A stretch of DNA of 37,897 nucleotides from an uncultured Prevotellaceae bacterium (GCA_946624335.1 CAMOSA010000002.1:1-37897); one strand, 5' to 3'; shown: positions 17,235 to 29,104, counted from the first letter of the stretch. Notes: generated by a model from the letters alone, not told the origin. A program made the numbers and translations.

Positions 17235-18710
17235 TTATTGTTGAAGCAGAAAGGCTTTGAAGTCGGCGAAGTCGCTCGTCAGGGGCACAGACTGTTTGGT
17301 GCCGCGCATGAAGGCCTGAAGCTTCTCGGGGATGGGAAGGTCGATGCCGAGAATCCTGTCGACGGTGTCCTTGAACTTTGCGGGGTGCGCTGTCTCGAGG
17401 AAGATGCCAGTCTCTCCGGGCGCAAGCTGCTCCTTTAAGGCACGGTAGCCACAGGCTCCGTGAGGATCGAGGACATAGCCCGTTCGGGCATAGCAGTCGC
17501 GCATGGTGGAGGCTATCTGGTCGTCGCTGTAGGTGGTACCGGTGATGAACGAATGGCCTGCAACGCCACCGTGTAGCGAGGGCAGCGGCTGTACATAGTC
17601 ACGCTGACCTAAGATATCCTGGACGTCCTTACGCCCATAGAGGTCGAGGATGCGTGCGAAGTTGGAGGGGGCGCCGACATCCATGGCATTGGCGATGGTC
17701 TGCTCAGAGGCGCGGGGGGAATAGATGCCCGTTTGGAGGTACTGGAAGAACACGTCGTTGGCATTGTTGGCTGCGATGAAACGCTTGACGGGAAGGCCCA
17801 TGACGTGCCCGAACAGTGCCGAGCAGATATTACCGAAGTTGCCAGAGGGGACACAGACTACAACGTTGTCTGATGACGAATGACGAATGTCGAATGTCGA
17901 ATCAGGTTTACCTTCAGTAGAGACGGGCAACTTACATCCGTCATTCGTCATCCTTCCCGATTCGTCATTCTTCCGTAGCTGTGCATAGGCCCAAAAGTAG
18001 TAGAAAGCCTGCGGCAGGAAGCGCGCCACGTTGATGGAGTTGGCCGAGGTCAGACGCATATGGGCGTTAAGCTCTGGATCCATGAAGGCGGCCTTCACCA
18101 GTGCCTGGCAGTCATCGAAGACGCCGTCGACCTCGATGGCGGTGATGTTCCGGCCGAGCGTCGTGAACTGGCACTCCTGGATAGGCGACACTTTACCCTT
18201 GGGATAAAGGACATAGACGTGAATGCCTTCGACGCCCAGGAAGCCGTTGGCAACGGCCGAACCCGTGTCGCCGGAGGTGGCGACGAGGACGTTGATTAAC
18301 TGACGGCTTGACGATTCACCATTTCCCTTCTCCCCCTCCTGGGCGAGGGACCATTGCAACAGCCTTGCCATGAAACGTGCGCCGACATCCTTGAAGGCCA
18401 ATGTGGGTCCGTGGAAGAGTTCGAGGGCGTAGATATTGGGCTCCACCTCAACGAGGGGGCAGTCGAAGGCGAGGGTGTCGTTGACGATGCGTCGCAGGTC
18501 GGCAGCGGGGATGTCCTCGCCGAAGAAGGCTTCGGCGACGCGATAGGCTGTCTCCTGGAAGGTGAGGCCTGCTATCTCGTCGAAGAACGAGGCCGGTAGC
18601 TGCTTGATGACTTCGGGCATATACAAGCCGCGGTCTTCGGCCAGACCGCGTACGACAGCATCGCGGAGTGTGGCGTAAGCTGCGTTATGATTGGTAGAAT
18701 AGTATTTCAT
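17235..18710 (-). CDS. thrC: Threonine synthase with repeat-derived insertions
   Basis: A PLP enzyme converting O-phosphohomoserine to threonine. The PLP lysine is Lys107 in FHGPTLAFKDVGARF; VLVATSGDTGSAVANGF and VCVPSGNFGNICSALFGH bind cofactor phosphate and substrate. At 491 residues it is longer than the roughly 430-residue relatives. The excess maps to two insertions: about residues 125-138 (EGEKGNGESSSRQ) and about 247-281 (KNDESGRMTNDGC to RHSSSD). The second is encoded by inverted TGACGAAT repeat arms. Both lie in probable surface loops, and flanking motifs are intact, so activity is likely kept. It overlaps the upstream kinase gene by ATGA. Confidence 0.93.
   Translation of the reverse strand: MKYYSTNHNAAYATLRDAVVRGLAEDRGLYMPEVIKQLPASFFDEIAGLTFQETAYRVAEAFFGEDIPAADLRRIVNDTLAFDCPLVEVEPNIYALELFHGPTLAFKDVGARFMARLLQWSLAQEGEKGNGESSSRQLINVLVATSGDTGSAVANGFLGVEGIHVYVLYPKGKVSPIQECQFTTLGRNITAIEVDGVFDDCQALVKAAFMDPELNAHMRLTSANSINVARFLPQAFYYFWAYAQLRKNDESGRMTNDGCKLPVSTEGKPDSTFDIRHSSSDNVVVCVPSGNFGNICSALFGHVMGLPVKRFIAANNANDVFFQYLQTGIYSPRASEQTIANAMDVGAPSNFARILDLYGRKDVQDILGQRDYVQPLPSLHGGVAGHSFITGTTYSDDQIASTMRDCYARTGYVLDPHGACGYRALKEQLAPGETGIFLETAHPAKFKDTVDRILGIDLPIPEKLQAFMRGTKQSVPLTSDFADFKAFLLQQ
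17871..17971. repeat. TGACGAAT arm-core-inverted-arm insertion inside thrC
   Basis: Left arm 17871-17903 (TGACGAAT/GTCGAAT units), core 17904-17936, and right arm 17937-17971 with the inverted units (ATTCGTCA). The layout matches the intergenic tracts at 4484-4605 and 6662-6818, but here it is in frame within thrC and encodes about 34 extra residues. Confidence 0.75.
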
Positions 18711-19999
18711 TTTGTCATAAATAGTTGAATGAACTCATCGCCTTCGAGCAGCCCGTAGGCACCGCCCTTAGCCGCGTCTTCGTCGAAGGTCTGCACGCTG
18801 TCGGGTTCGATGCCAGGGTAATAGATGGCGAAAGGAATGGGTTCGGCAGTGTGAGTGCGATGTGCGCAGGGCGTGGGGTGATCGGGCAGGAGGGCGATGG
18901 AGATAGGGGGAAGAGGCTGGGCGCTGCTATCGAACGGAGTTGGTGCCTCTCCATCACGAAGGAGTGGGGCGAGGAACTTGTTCAGGATGGGTTGTATGAG
19001 TCTGTGGTCGAGGTCCTCGATGGTCTGCAGCTTGAGGGGCACGGAACCGTCGTGCCCGGCTTCGTCGCTGGCTTCGACGTGCAGATAGACGAAATCCTCG
19101 CCGCCTGCAGGGCTATCGGGGTCCGAGCCGAGCAGGGCGTCGATGGCAGCCTGGGCTTTGCCCTCAAAGTTGGTGTCGAAAAGTCCCGTGGCACCGGGTA
19201 CATTGATGACACGGAGGCCGGCATAGCGCCCGATGCCGCGTATGAGGTCGACGGCAGTGATGACGGCTCCGTGGCTGATCTGTTCAGGGAAGCGTTCGGT
19301 CAGCGGGGTCATCTGTGGACGGTAGCCACCGCCCCACGGCCAGATGCTGGACGCCATGTCTTTTCCCTCACGCGCGCGTTCCTTATTTAATGGGTGGGTC
19401 GGCAACAACTCCTGCGAGCGTCTGACGAGGTCTCTGAGCAGCGCCGCCGTCTCCTCGGCCTCGGGCACTTCAGCTTGTATCTCAAACTGCTCCCAGGGCT
19501 GTCCCGGAACATCGTGGGGCGGCGTGCATCGAAGACGCTTGTCGCCGCCCTTTATGACCAGCAGATGGCGGTACTGCACACCGGTGTAGAAGTGTACACG
19601 CTCGTTGGCCAACTGATCGTTGAGGAAGCGGATGAGCTGGTCACCCTCCTCTGTCTCGAGGCGGCCGCATGAATGGTTCTTCAATATGTCACCTTCTACG
19701 CAGACGAGGTTGCAGCGCAGAGCCAGGTCGTCGGGTTGGAGGTCTACGCCGATGCTGGCCGCTTCGAGTGGTCCACGTCCTTCGTAGACACGATGCTGAT
19801 CGTAACCTAAAATACTGCTGTTGGCGACTTCCGAGCCAGGATGGAAGCCGTCGGGGACGGTCTTCAGCAGGCCGCAGCAGCCGTGACGGGCAAGCCAGTC
19901 CATGGCGGGCGTGTCGGCGTACTGAAGGAGGGTCTTTCCATTCAGTTGTGGCACGTGCCAGTCGGCCATTCCGTCACCGAGAATGATGAGGTGTTTCAT
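18707..19999 (-). CDS. ApgM-like phosphoglycerate mutase family protein, probable homoserine kinase
   Basis: A 430-residue protein of the cofactor-independent, archaeal-type phosphoglycerate mutase family (alkaline phosphatase fold). Metal-site motif GDGMAD (residues 8-13), EVANSSILGYD with the candidate nucleophile Ser, EGRGPLEAASIG, and a C-terminal HVEASDEAGHDGS metal-binding block. It lies between thrA and thrC, with a 4-nt gap to thrA and an ATGA overlap with thrC, and no other homoserine kinase gene is in this operon. Family members in this context have been reported to act as the missing homoserine kinase (ThrB function). Glycolytic mutase activity remains the alternative. Confidence 0.85.
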   Translation of the reverse strand: MKHLIILGDGMADWHVPQLNGKTLLQYADTPAMDWLARHGCCGLLKTVPDGFHPGSEVANSSILGYDQHRVYEGRGPLEAASIGVDLQPDDLALRCNLVCVEGDILKNHSCGRLETEEGDQLIRFLNDQLANERVHFYTGVQYRHLLVIKGGDKRLRCTPPHDVPGQPWEQFEIQAEVPEAEETAALLRDLVRRSQELLPTHPLNKERAREGKDMASSIWPWGGGYRPQMTPLTERFPEQISHGAVITAVDLIRGIGRYAGLRVINVPGATGLFDTNFEGKAQAAIDALLGSDPDSPAGGEDFVYLHVEASDEAGHDGSVPLKLQTIEDLDHRLIQPILNKFLAPLLRDGEAPTPFDSSAQPLPPISIALLPDHPTPCAHRTHTAEPIPFAIYYPGIEPDSVQTFDEDAAKGGAYGLLEGDEFIQLFMTK

Positions 20000-20003
20000 A
20001 AGC

Positions 20004-22433
20004 TTAGATATTCGCGATACTCATGATGTCGGCGAAGACACCAGCCGCTGTCACGCTGGCGCCGGCGCCGTAGCCCTGGATGAGCATAGGAAATTCACGA
20101 TAACGCTCAGTAGTGAGCATAACGATGTTGTTGCTGCCTTCGAGGCGGTAGAAGGGATGGTTCTGTGGTATCTCTTCGAGCGATACGCTGGCCTTGCCGT
20201 TCTCGAACTTGGCCACGAATCTCCAGCGCTTGCCCTCGGCCTCAAGGCGGCTGCGGCGACGCTCGAAGTCGTCATCGAGTGACGGCAACCGCTTCCAGAA
20301 CGTGTCGACATCGCCGTCAAAGAATTCTTGAGGGATAAATAGGTGAGCGTCGACGTCGACCTGTTCGACATGGTAGCCTGCTTCACGTGCCAGAATGACC
20401 AGCTTGCGGATAACGTCCTTGCCGCTGAGGTCGATGCGTGGGTCGGGCTCGCTGTAGCCCTCGGCCTTGGCCATCTGCACGGTCTGGCTGAAGGGCACGT
20501 CGGCGCTGATCTTGTTGAAGATATAGTTGAGCGTACCGCTCAGCACGGCTTCGATGCGCAGAATCTTGTCGCCCGAGTGAATGAGGTCGTTGATGGTGCG
20601 GATGATGGGCAGTCCGGCACCGACGTTGGTCTCGAAGAGGAACTTGACGCCGCGCTTCTGAGCGATGGTCTTCAGCTCATGGTAGTTCTCGTAATCGCTG
20701 CTGGCCGCCAGCTTGTTGGCCGCCACGACGTTGATGTTATGCTCGAGGAAGTCTTTGTAGAGCCCGGCCACTTCGGGCGAGGCGGTGCAATCGACAAAGA
20801 CGGAGTTGAAGATATTCATGCCGATCACTTCGTCGCGCAGGCGGCTGACGTCGCTCTCGGCGGCGTTGTCGAGCTGCTTGCGCCACTCGATGAGGTTGAT
20901 GCCTTCGCGCGTGAAGAGCGCCTTATGGCTGCTGGCCAGCCCTACGACATTCAGCTTGAGGCCATGCTCCTGCTTGAGCTTCTCTTGTTGCGAGGCTATC
21001 TGCTCGATGAGCGAGCGGCCTACGGTGCCGACACCGCAGAGGAAGAGGTTCAGCACCTGATATTCCGAGAGGAAGAAGGCATCGTGTATGACATTAAGGG
21101 TCTTGCGCAAGTATTTCGAGTCGACGACAAAGGAGATGTTGGTCTCCGATGCGCCCTGAGCACAGGCTATGACGCTGATGCCCGAGCGTCCCAGCGTGCC
21201 GAAGAGCTTGCCTGCTATGCCGGGCGTGTGCTTCATGTTCTCGCCTACGACAGCTACGGTGGCCAAGCCTCCTTCGGCTTGCATACGGAACATAGCCCCC
21301 GTCTCTATCTCCTTGGCAAACTCCTCGTTGAGGACGCGGCACGCCTCGGCGGCGTCCTCGTCGCGGACACCGATACTGGTGCTGTTTTCCGACGAAGCCT
21401 GTGAGACCATGAACACCGAGATACCATTCTCGGCCAGGACAGAGAAGATACGGCGGTTGACACCGATCACGCCGACCATGGAGAGACCGGAGACGGTGAT
21501 GAGCGTCGTGCCCTTGATGCTTGATATACCTTTGATGAGGCGGCTGTCGTCGACAATCTCCTTTTTGATGATGGTGCCAGGTGCGTCGGGGTTGAAGGTA
21601 TTCTTGATGAGAATGGGTATGTTCTTGACGCAGACCGGATAGATGGTAGGCGGATAGACCACTTTGGCACCAAAGTTGCACAGCTCCATGGCCTCGATGT
21701 ACGAAAGCTCTGGGATGACGTAGGCGTTGGAAATCACTCGCGGATCGGCCGTCATGAATCCGTCGACGTCGGTCCAGATCTCGAGCACGCTGGCATCGAG
21801 CGCAGCGGCAATGATGCTGGCGGTGTAGTCCGAGCCGCCCCGTCCGAGGTTGGTCACCTCGCCACTCTCGGCATCCGTCGAGATGAAACCGGGCACGAGC
21901 GATATCTCAGGCATCTGCTGCCACGTCTTGCGCACCAGCTCGTTGGTCAGCTCGCTGGCCAGCAGGGCTCGTCCGCCCTTGACCTCTGTTTTGATGAACT
22001 CGCGGCTGTCGTACCATTGGGCATCCTTGATGAGCGTGGCAACGATCTTGCTGCTGAGGCGCTCGCCGTAACTGACGATAGCGGCCTGCGTCTTCGGTGA
22101 GAGATCATGGATGAGGTAAACACCCTGGAAGATCGAACGCAACTCTTCGAGCAGGCTGTCGGTGATGCGCAGCAGGCCGTCGCGTTCCGCACCGGCGGGG
22201 ATGACCGTATCGATCATCGCATGATGGCGCTGGGCTATCTCGGCATAAGCGGTGAGATAGGAGATATCGCCGCTGAGGGCGAGCTGTGAGGTGCGGATCA
22301 GCTTATCGGTGATACCGCCGAGGGCTGACACGACGACGATGACGGGTTCGGTCTGCGACTCGACGATGCGCTTGACGTTCAGGATACTGTCTGCGGAGCC
22401 CACACTGGAGCCTCCAAATTTGAGGACTTTCAT
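20004..22433 (-). CDS. thrA: Bifunctional aspartate kinase / homoserine dehydrogenase
   Basis: An 809-residue fusion. The aspartokinase domain starts MKVLKFGGSSVGSADSI and includes FISTDAESGEVTNLGRGGSDYTASIIAAAL. Two ACT-like regulatory segments follow (GTTLITVSGLSMVGVIGVNRRIF and ATVAVVGENMKHTPGIAGKLF), implying feedback control, probably by threonine. The homoserine dehydrogenase domain has LFLCGVGTVGRSLIEQI, AANKLAASSDYENY, FETNVGAGLPIIRTI and the GTLNYIFN block. It catalyses the first and third steps of the aspartate pathway to threonine. Start at 22433 matches the conserved MKVLKFGG; an upstream in-frame ATG at 22457 is less likely because it coincides with the -7 box. The leader is about 15-20 nt, so there is no room for an attenuator. 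Confidence 0.95.
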   Translation of the reverse strand: MKVLKFGGSSVGSADSILNVKRIVESQTEPVIVVVSALGGITDKLIRTSQLALSGDISYLTAYAEIAQRHHAMIDTVIPAGAERDGLLRITDSLLEELRSIFQGVYLIHDLSPKTQAAIVSYGERLSSKIVATLIKDAQWYDSREFIKTEVKGGRALLASELTNELVRKTWQQMPEISLVPGFISTDAESGEVTNLGRGGSDYTASIIAAALDASVLEIWTDVDGFMTADPRVISNAYVIPELSYIEAMELCNFGAKVVYPPTIYPVCVKNIPILIKNTFNPDAPGTIIKKEIVDDSRLIKGISSIKGTTLITVSGLSMVGVIGVNRRIFSVLAENGISVFMVSQASSENSTSIGVRDEDAAEACRVLNEEFAKEIETGAMFRMQAEGGLATVAVVGENMKHTPGIAGKLFGTLGRSGISVIACAQGASETNISFVVDSKYLRKTLNVIHDAFFLSEYQVLNLFLCGVGTVGRSLIEQIASQQEKLKQEHGLKLNVVGLASSHKALFTREGINLIEWRKQLDNAAESDVSRLRDEVIGMNIFNSVFVDCTASPEVAGLYKDFLEHNINVVAANKLAASSDYENYHELKTIAQKRGVKFLFETNVGAGLPIIRTINDLIHSGDKILRIEAVLSGTLNYIFNKISADVPFSQTVQMAKAEGYSEPDPRIDLSGKDVIRKLVILAREAGYHVEQVDVDAHLFIPQEFFDGDVDTFWKRLPSLDDDFERRRSRLEAEGKRWRFVAKFENGKASVSLEEIPQNHPFYRLEGSNNIVMLTTERYREFPMLIQGYGAGASVTAAGVFADIMSIANI

Positions 22434-22454
22434 AGGGAGTTTCAATTTTGGGTG

Positions 22455-22462
22455 CAAAAGTA
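22455..22462 (-). promoter_or_regulatory. -7 box (TACTTTTG) of the thrA operon
   Basis: TACTTTTG on the minus strand ends 22 nt before the thrA ATG, and it matches TAnnTTTG. The -33 element is not obvious. Confidence 0.5.
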
Positions 22463-22517
22463 ATGAATAAACACCAAAAAAGCGACTTTTGCTTCAAATA
22501 TTTAAGGTATTTGTGCG

Positions 22518-22536
22518 TAAAAAGACATTTTATGTC
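22518..22536 (-). terminator. Possible short terminator after recQ
   Basis: On the minus strand GACAT-AAA-ATGTC is followed by TTTTTAC. The stem is only 5 bp and overlaps the recQ stop codon, so strength is doubtful. Confidence 0.35.
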
Positions 22537-24427
22537 AATCTGCGTGTCTTTCGCTGTCGTCGCTAAGCTGGAGCTCCTCGTCTTGCAGCAGTCTGTGCAA
22601 GACACGTCCGACGATGCTTTCTGGCACATCGTGGAGGTGAATGTCGAGGATGGAAGTGGGGTGGTTAATGGCTATGAAATCGATGATGCGCTGCCGCACG
22701 CTGTCTTCATCGAAGCGGGGAAGTATGTCCTGTCCGGAGCAGTTGTCGCAGTGTCCACAGTCGCAGGTCATGTCCTCGCCGAAATACTTGAGGAGGTAAC
22801 GGCTGCGGCACGTCTTCGTCGCGATGTAGCCCAACATGGTGTCGATGCGCTGGCTGAGCTCCCGCTTGCGGTCATCGTAAATGGCGGGGGGCAGGACGAT
22901 GGCGTCGGTCTCGATGCGGCGTTGTGTGAAGGTGAGATAGGGGATGAATTTCCGGGGAATAAAACGTATGATGTGTCGTTGACTGAGTTCGATAAGCAGT
23001 TGGCTGATGGTCTGCGCGTCGGTGTTGAGCTTGAAGGCAATCTCGTCCTCGTCGATGTAGGCATATTCGCTGAAAATGCCGGTGCAGGTGCGCAGCAGAT
23101 GCTGCAGCAGCTGTTCGGGGCGTGGTGGCAGATGAATGCCGTAAAGCTCATCGCGATGGCAGAGCATCATCACGCGGCTCATGTTTTCCTCGGCGTCGGC
23201 CCATTCGATATAGCCGGCGCGTGAGAGTAGCTGGAGCGCGTTGTAGGCCCTCACGGGGAAGTGACGGAAGTTGCGGCAGAACTCTTCGAGGTTGAACTCG
23301 CGTGTCACGCCATACCCGTCGCCCATAGCCATCTGGAGATAGAAACAGGCGTCTTCGTACACCTTACGGATGTATTCGATGGGCGGGAACGTCAGGTCGA
23401 TACGTTGGCGCAGCAGTCGAGCCGTCCGTTGGTCGTACAGTAATATCGCGTAAGCGTTGAGGCCGTCGCGCCCTGCCCGTCCAGCTTCTTGGAAATAGGC
23501 CTCGGGTGCGTCGGGCACGTCAGAGTGAATGACCAGCCTGACGTCGGGCTTGTCGATGCCCATGCCGAAGGCGTTGGTGGCCACCATCACGCGTATCTCC
23601 CCTTCCTGCCAGGCCTTGGCCCGCTCGTTCTTCTCGTGATTGGTCAACCCGGCGTGGTAGTTGGTAGCGCTGATGTTCCGGCGCGACAGGTATTCGGCTA
23701 TCTCGCGGGTGTCCTTCCGGCTTCGTGTGTAGACGATGGCCGATCCTGGAATCTTCTGCAGCAACTCTTCGATGTCCTGTTCCTTGGTGATGGCTATCTG
23801 GCGTACCGTATAGGTCAGGTTCTTACGCTCGAAGCTCATGCGCTTGACGTTGACCTGTCTGAATCCCAGCTGCCGCTGGATGTCTTCGATGACGGCAGGA
23901 GTGGCCGTGGCCGTCAGTGCCAGGACGGGTGCCGAGGGCAGTAGTTTCCGGATCTGGGTGATCTGTGTGTAAGAGGGCCTGAAGTCATAGCCCCACTGCG
24001 AGATACAGTGCGCCTCGTCGACAGTGATGAAGCTGACCTTCATGTGCCGCAGCTTGGCCTGGAAAACCTCTGAGGCGATGCGCTCAGGCGAGATATAGAG
24101 GAACTTGAAGTTACCGTAGACACAGTTCTCGAGTGCTACGATAATCTCGTCGCGGGTCATACCAGTATACACCGCCGTGGCTTTGATGCCCTGGCGGCGT
24201 AGGTGTTCCACCTGATCCTTCATCAGTGCGATGAGTGGGCTGATGACCAGGCACAGCCCATCCTGAGCCATCGCTGGCACTTGAAAGGTGATGCTTTTGC
24301 CACCGCCCGTAGGCATCAGCCCCAGTGTGTCGCGGCCGGCGCCGATGCTCTCGATGATGTCTTGCTGAATGCCTCGGAAGGCTTCGTAGCCGAAGTATTG
24401 CTTGAGGATGGATAGGTAATCAGGCAT
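22535..24427 (-). CDS. recQ: ATP-dependent DNA helicase RecQ
   Basis: A 630-residue superfamily 2 helicase that unwinds 3'-to-5' in recombination and fork repair. It has motif I GLMPTGGGKS (residues 36-45), motif II DEAH at 137-140 with the aromatic-rich loop HCISQWGYDFRPSY, motif IV-VI blocks GSAIVYTRSRKDT, ATNAFGMGIDKPDVR and QEAGRAGRDG, and a zinc-binding CDCGHCDNC in the RQC part. The C-terminus after RQC is short (FDEDSVRQRIIDFI onward) without an obvious HRDC domain. It overlaps the end of recJ by 8 nt, so the RecJ nuclease and RecQ helicase are made from one mRNA. Confidence 0.94.
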   Translation of the reverse strand: MPDYLSILKQYFGYEAFRGIQQDIIESIGAGRDTLGLMPTGGGKSITFQVPAMAQDGLCLVISPLIALMKDQVEHLRRQGIKATAVYTGMTRDEIIVALENCVYGNFKFLYISPERIASEVFQAKLRHMKVSFITVDEAHCISQWGYDFRPSYTQITQIRKLLPSAPVLALTATATPAVIEDIQRQLGFRQVNVKRMSFERKNLTYTVRQIAITKEQDIEELLQKIPGSAIVYTRSRKDTREIAEYLSRRNISATNYHAGLTNHEKNERAKAWQEGEIRVMVATNAFGMGIDKPDVRLVIHSDVPDAPEAYFQEAGRAGRDGLNAYAILLYDQRTARLLRQRIDLTFPPIEYIRKVYEDACFYLQMAMGDGYGVTREFNLEEFCRNFRHFPVRAYNALQLLSRAGYIEWADAEENMSRVMMLCHRDELYGIHLPPRPEQLLQHLLRTCTGIFSEYAYIDEDEIAFKLNTDAQTISQLLIELSQRHIIRFIPRKFIPYLTFTQRRIETDAIVLPPAIYDDRKRELSQRIDTMLGYIATKTCRSRYLLKYFGEDMTCDCGHCDNCSGQDILPRFDEDSVRQRIIDFIAINHPTSILDIHLHDVPESIVGRVLHRLLQDEELQLSDDSERHAD

Positions 24428-26144
24428 CTTCGCTCGGGCGGATATCTTCGATTTGCAGCTGAACCTCGCTTCGCTTGTGTGAATTCTCTTCTATGGTGTA
24501 GCAGATGTCGAAGGCGTGACGGCTCTTGATGAAGCGCGCCTGTGAGCTCTGTCCGAAGGCTATGCCACTGACGATGTTGTGGCTCTTGTTGTCCACCAGC
24601 TCCAGCTTGATGTGTTCCTGATGATGGCCTACGACCTTGCTTGTGCCGTAGTCGTAGACGTGCTCGGTGCAGAACAGTGGCTTCTGGTTGTCGGGCCCGA
24701 ACGGTGCAAAACGGCGCAGGTCGTTGTAGAAGCGATGGCTGATGTCCTTGAAATCGAGCATGGCGTCGATGTTGAGCTCCGGCTGGATCTGTGAGTCGAG
24801 GATGTGCTCGTTGACGTAGGCCTCGAAGCGCCGCTTGAACTCGGGCACGTTCTCCACTTTCATGGATAAGCCTGCGGCGTAGGTGTGCCCGCCGAAGTTC
24901 TCCAGCAGGTCGCGGCATGAGTCGATGGCTCGGTATACGTCAAAGCCTCCGACGGAGCGTGCCGAGCCCGTGGCCATATCATCGGTGCGTGTCAGCACGA
25001 CAGCCGGTCGGCAGTAGACCTCGGTCAGTCGCGAGGCGACGATGCCGATGACGCCTTTGTGCCACTCCTCACTGTAGAGGACGATGGCGCGTTGCTCATG
25101 GTTGTGGTCCAGACGCTCGACGATGTTGTTGGCCTCCTGCGTCATCTCTTTGTCCAGGTCCTTGCGCTGATCGTTGTAGGCGTTAATCTGCAAGGCCATG
25201 CGATGGGCGCGCTGTGGGTCGCGCTCCACGAGCAGCGCCACGGCTTCGCTCCCCTTCTGCATACGTCCCGATGCATTGATGCGTGGGCCGATCTTGAAGA
25301 TGATGTCCGAGAGGGTGATCTCGCGGTCGAGGAGCCCGCACACTTCGATGATAGCTTTCAGGCCTACGCTGACCTTCGAGTTGATCTGCTTCAGTCCATG
25401 GAAAGCCAGCACGCGGTTCTCGCCCTGAATGGGCACGATGTCCGACGCGATGCTCACGGCACACAGATCCAGCAAGGGCACCAGCTGCGAGAAGGGTATG
25501 CCATTGTCGATGGCGAAGGCTTGCATCAGCTTGAAGCCCACGCCGCATCCCGAGAGGTGCTCGTAGGGGTAGGTGGCGTCGAGGCGTTTGGCGTTGAGGA
25601 TGGCCACCGCCGGAGGCAGCTCATCGCCTGGCACATGGTGGTCGCAGATGATGAAGTCGATGCCTAAGCTCTTGGCATAGGCAATCTCCTCGTTGGCCTT
25701 GATGCCGCAGTCGAGCACGATGATGAGGCCTACGCCCGACTCGTGGGCGAAGTCGACGCCCTGACGGCTCACGCCATAGCCCTCTTCGATGCGGTCGGGG
25801 ATGTAGAAATCAATGTTTGTCGTGAACTGCTGTAGAAAACGGTAGACCAGAGCTACCGCCGTGCAACCGTCCACGTCGTAATCTCCGTACACTAAGATAC
25901 GTTCTTTACGTCCCAGGGCCATGTTCAGCCTGTCCACCGCTATGCGCATATCGCGGAAAAGAAACGGGTCAAGCAATTCAGAGAGCTGCGGACGGAAGAA
26001 ACGTTTTGCCTCCGCTGCCGTGGTGATGCCACGTTGCATCAGCAACAGGCCGAGCGTGGGGTGAATACCCACGTCGGCAGCCAGTGCCTTAGCTGCTTCC
26101 AGGCGATCGGGTGTAGGAGGTTCGTAATTCCATTTGTAGTTCAT
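24420..26144 (-). CDS. recJ: Single-stranded-DNA-specific 5'-3' exonuclease RecJ
   Basis: A 574-residue DHH-family nuclease. Motif I is VYGDYDVDG (DYDVDG at residues 88-93), motif II region LDCGIKANEE, motif III CDHHVPGDELPPA (DHH at 168-170), and a DHHA1-like RINASGRM plus a GGHTYAAGLSM motif further on. RecJ digests the 5' strand during RecFOR recombination and works with RecQ, whose gene overlaps its 3' end. Length is normal. A TACCTTTG box is found 53-60 nt upstream (26204-26197). Confidence 0.95.
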   Translation of the reverse strand: MNYKWNYEPPTPDRLEAAKALAADVGIHPTLGLLLMQRGITTAAEAKRFFRPQLSELLDPFLFRDMRIAVDRLNMALGRKERILVYGDYDVDGCTAVALVYRFLQQFTTNIDFYIPDRIEEGYGVSRQGVDFAHESGVGLIIVLDCGIKANEEIAYAKSLGIDFIICDHHVPGDELPPAVAILNAKRLDATYPYEHLSGCGVGFKLMQAFAIDNGIPFSQLVPLLDLCAVSIASDIVPIQGENRVLAFHGLKQINSKVSVGLKAIIEVCGLLDREITLSDIIFKIGPRINASGRMQKGSEAVALLVERDPQRAHRMALQINAYNDQRKDLDKEMTQEANNIVERLDHNHEQRAIVLYSEEWHKGVIGIVASRLTEVYCRPAVVLTRTDDMATGSARSVGGFDVYRAIDSCRDLLENFGGHTYAAGLSMKVENVPEFKRRFEAYVNEHILDSQIQPELNIDAMLDFKDISHRFYNDLRRFAPFGPDNQKPLFCTEHVYDYGTSKVVGHHQEHIKLELVDNKSHNIVSGIAFGQSSQARFIKSRHAFDICYTIEENSHKRSEVQLQIEDIRPSEDA

Positions 26145-26196
26145 ATATATTGTTTTTTTATCCTATTTCTTTTCCTGTTGCCCTATAATGAGCGCT

Positions 26197-26204
26197 CAAA
26201 GGTA
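26197..26204 (-). promoter_or_regulatory. -7 box (TACCTTTG) of recJ-recQ
   Basis: TACCTTTG on the minus strand about 53 nt upstream of recJ, matching TAnnTTTG. The -33 position is weak. Confidence 0.45.
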
Positions 26205-26335
26205 CAAAAAAATCTGTCATGCCGTACGAAAAAGTGTGCTAATAAACTATAAAGACTTTGTTTTTACGTGTTTTTTGTCGTGTGAGGTGCTATTACAGGG
26301 GCATCAATCGCCCGATCCAGGTGCCGAAGCGTACA

Positions 26336-26368
26336 CAAAAAAGCCCTGCTGAGGGAGTCAGCAGGGCT
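26336..26368 (-). terminator. Rho-independent terminator of alaS
   Basis: AGCCCTGCTGA (26342-26352) pairs perfectly with TCAGCAGGGCT (26358-26368) around a 5-nt loop. On the minus strand the stem is followed by TTTTTTG. It lies 25 nt after the alaS stop. Confidence 0.88.
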
Positions 26369-26392
26369 ATGTCTGTCGATGTCGTTGCATGC

Positions 26393-29023
<2,631 letters not shown>

Positions 29024-29028
29024 TATCT

Positions 29029-29066
29029 TGATTTACGATTTGACCATTTACGATTTACCATTTACG
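29029..29066. repeat. ATTTACG tandem tract in the alaS leader
   Basis: Degenerate units of ATTTACGATTTGACC / ATTTACC between the alaS start and its promoter, so the tract is transcribed as 5' untranslated RNA. Confidence 0.6.
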
Positions 29067-29096
29067 TGGCTTTCGCATTTTGCGCGCAAAGGTACA

Positions 29097-29104
29097 TCTT
29101 TTTT
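29097..29104 (-). promoter_or_regulatory. -7 box (TACCTTTG) of alaS
   Basis: TACCTTTG on the minus strand, 74 nt upstream of the alaS ATG, with the ATTTACG repeat between them. Confidence 0.45.

Noticed and set aside
22434-22534. Threonine attenuator or leader peptide before thrA
   Set aside because: The promoter box lies about 22 nt before the ATG, leaving no space for a leader peptide; the only hairpin there belongs to the recQ end.
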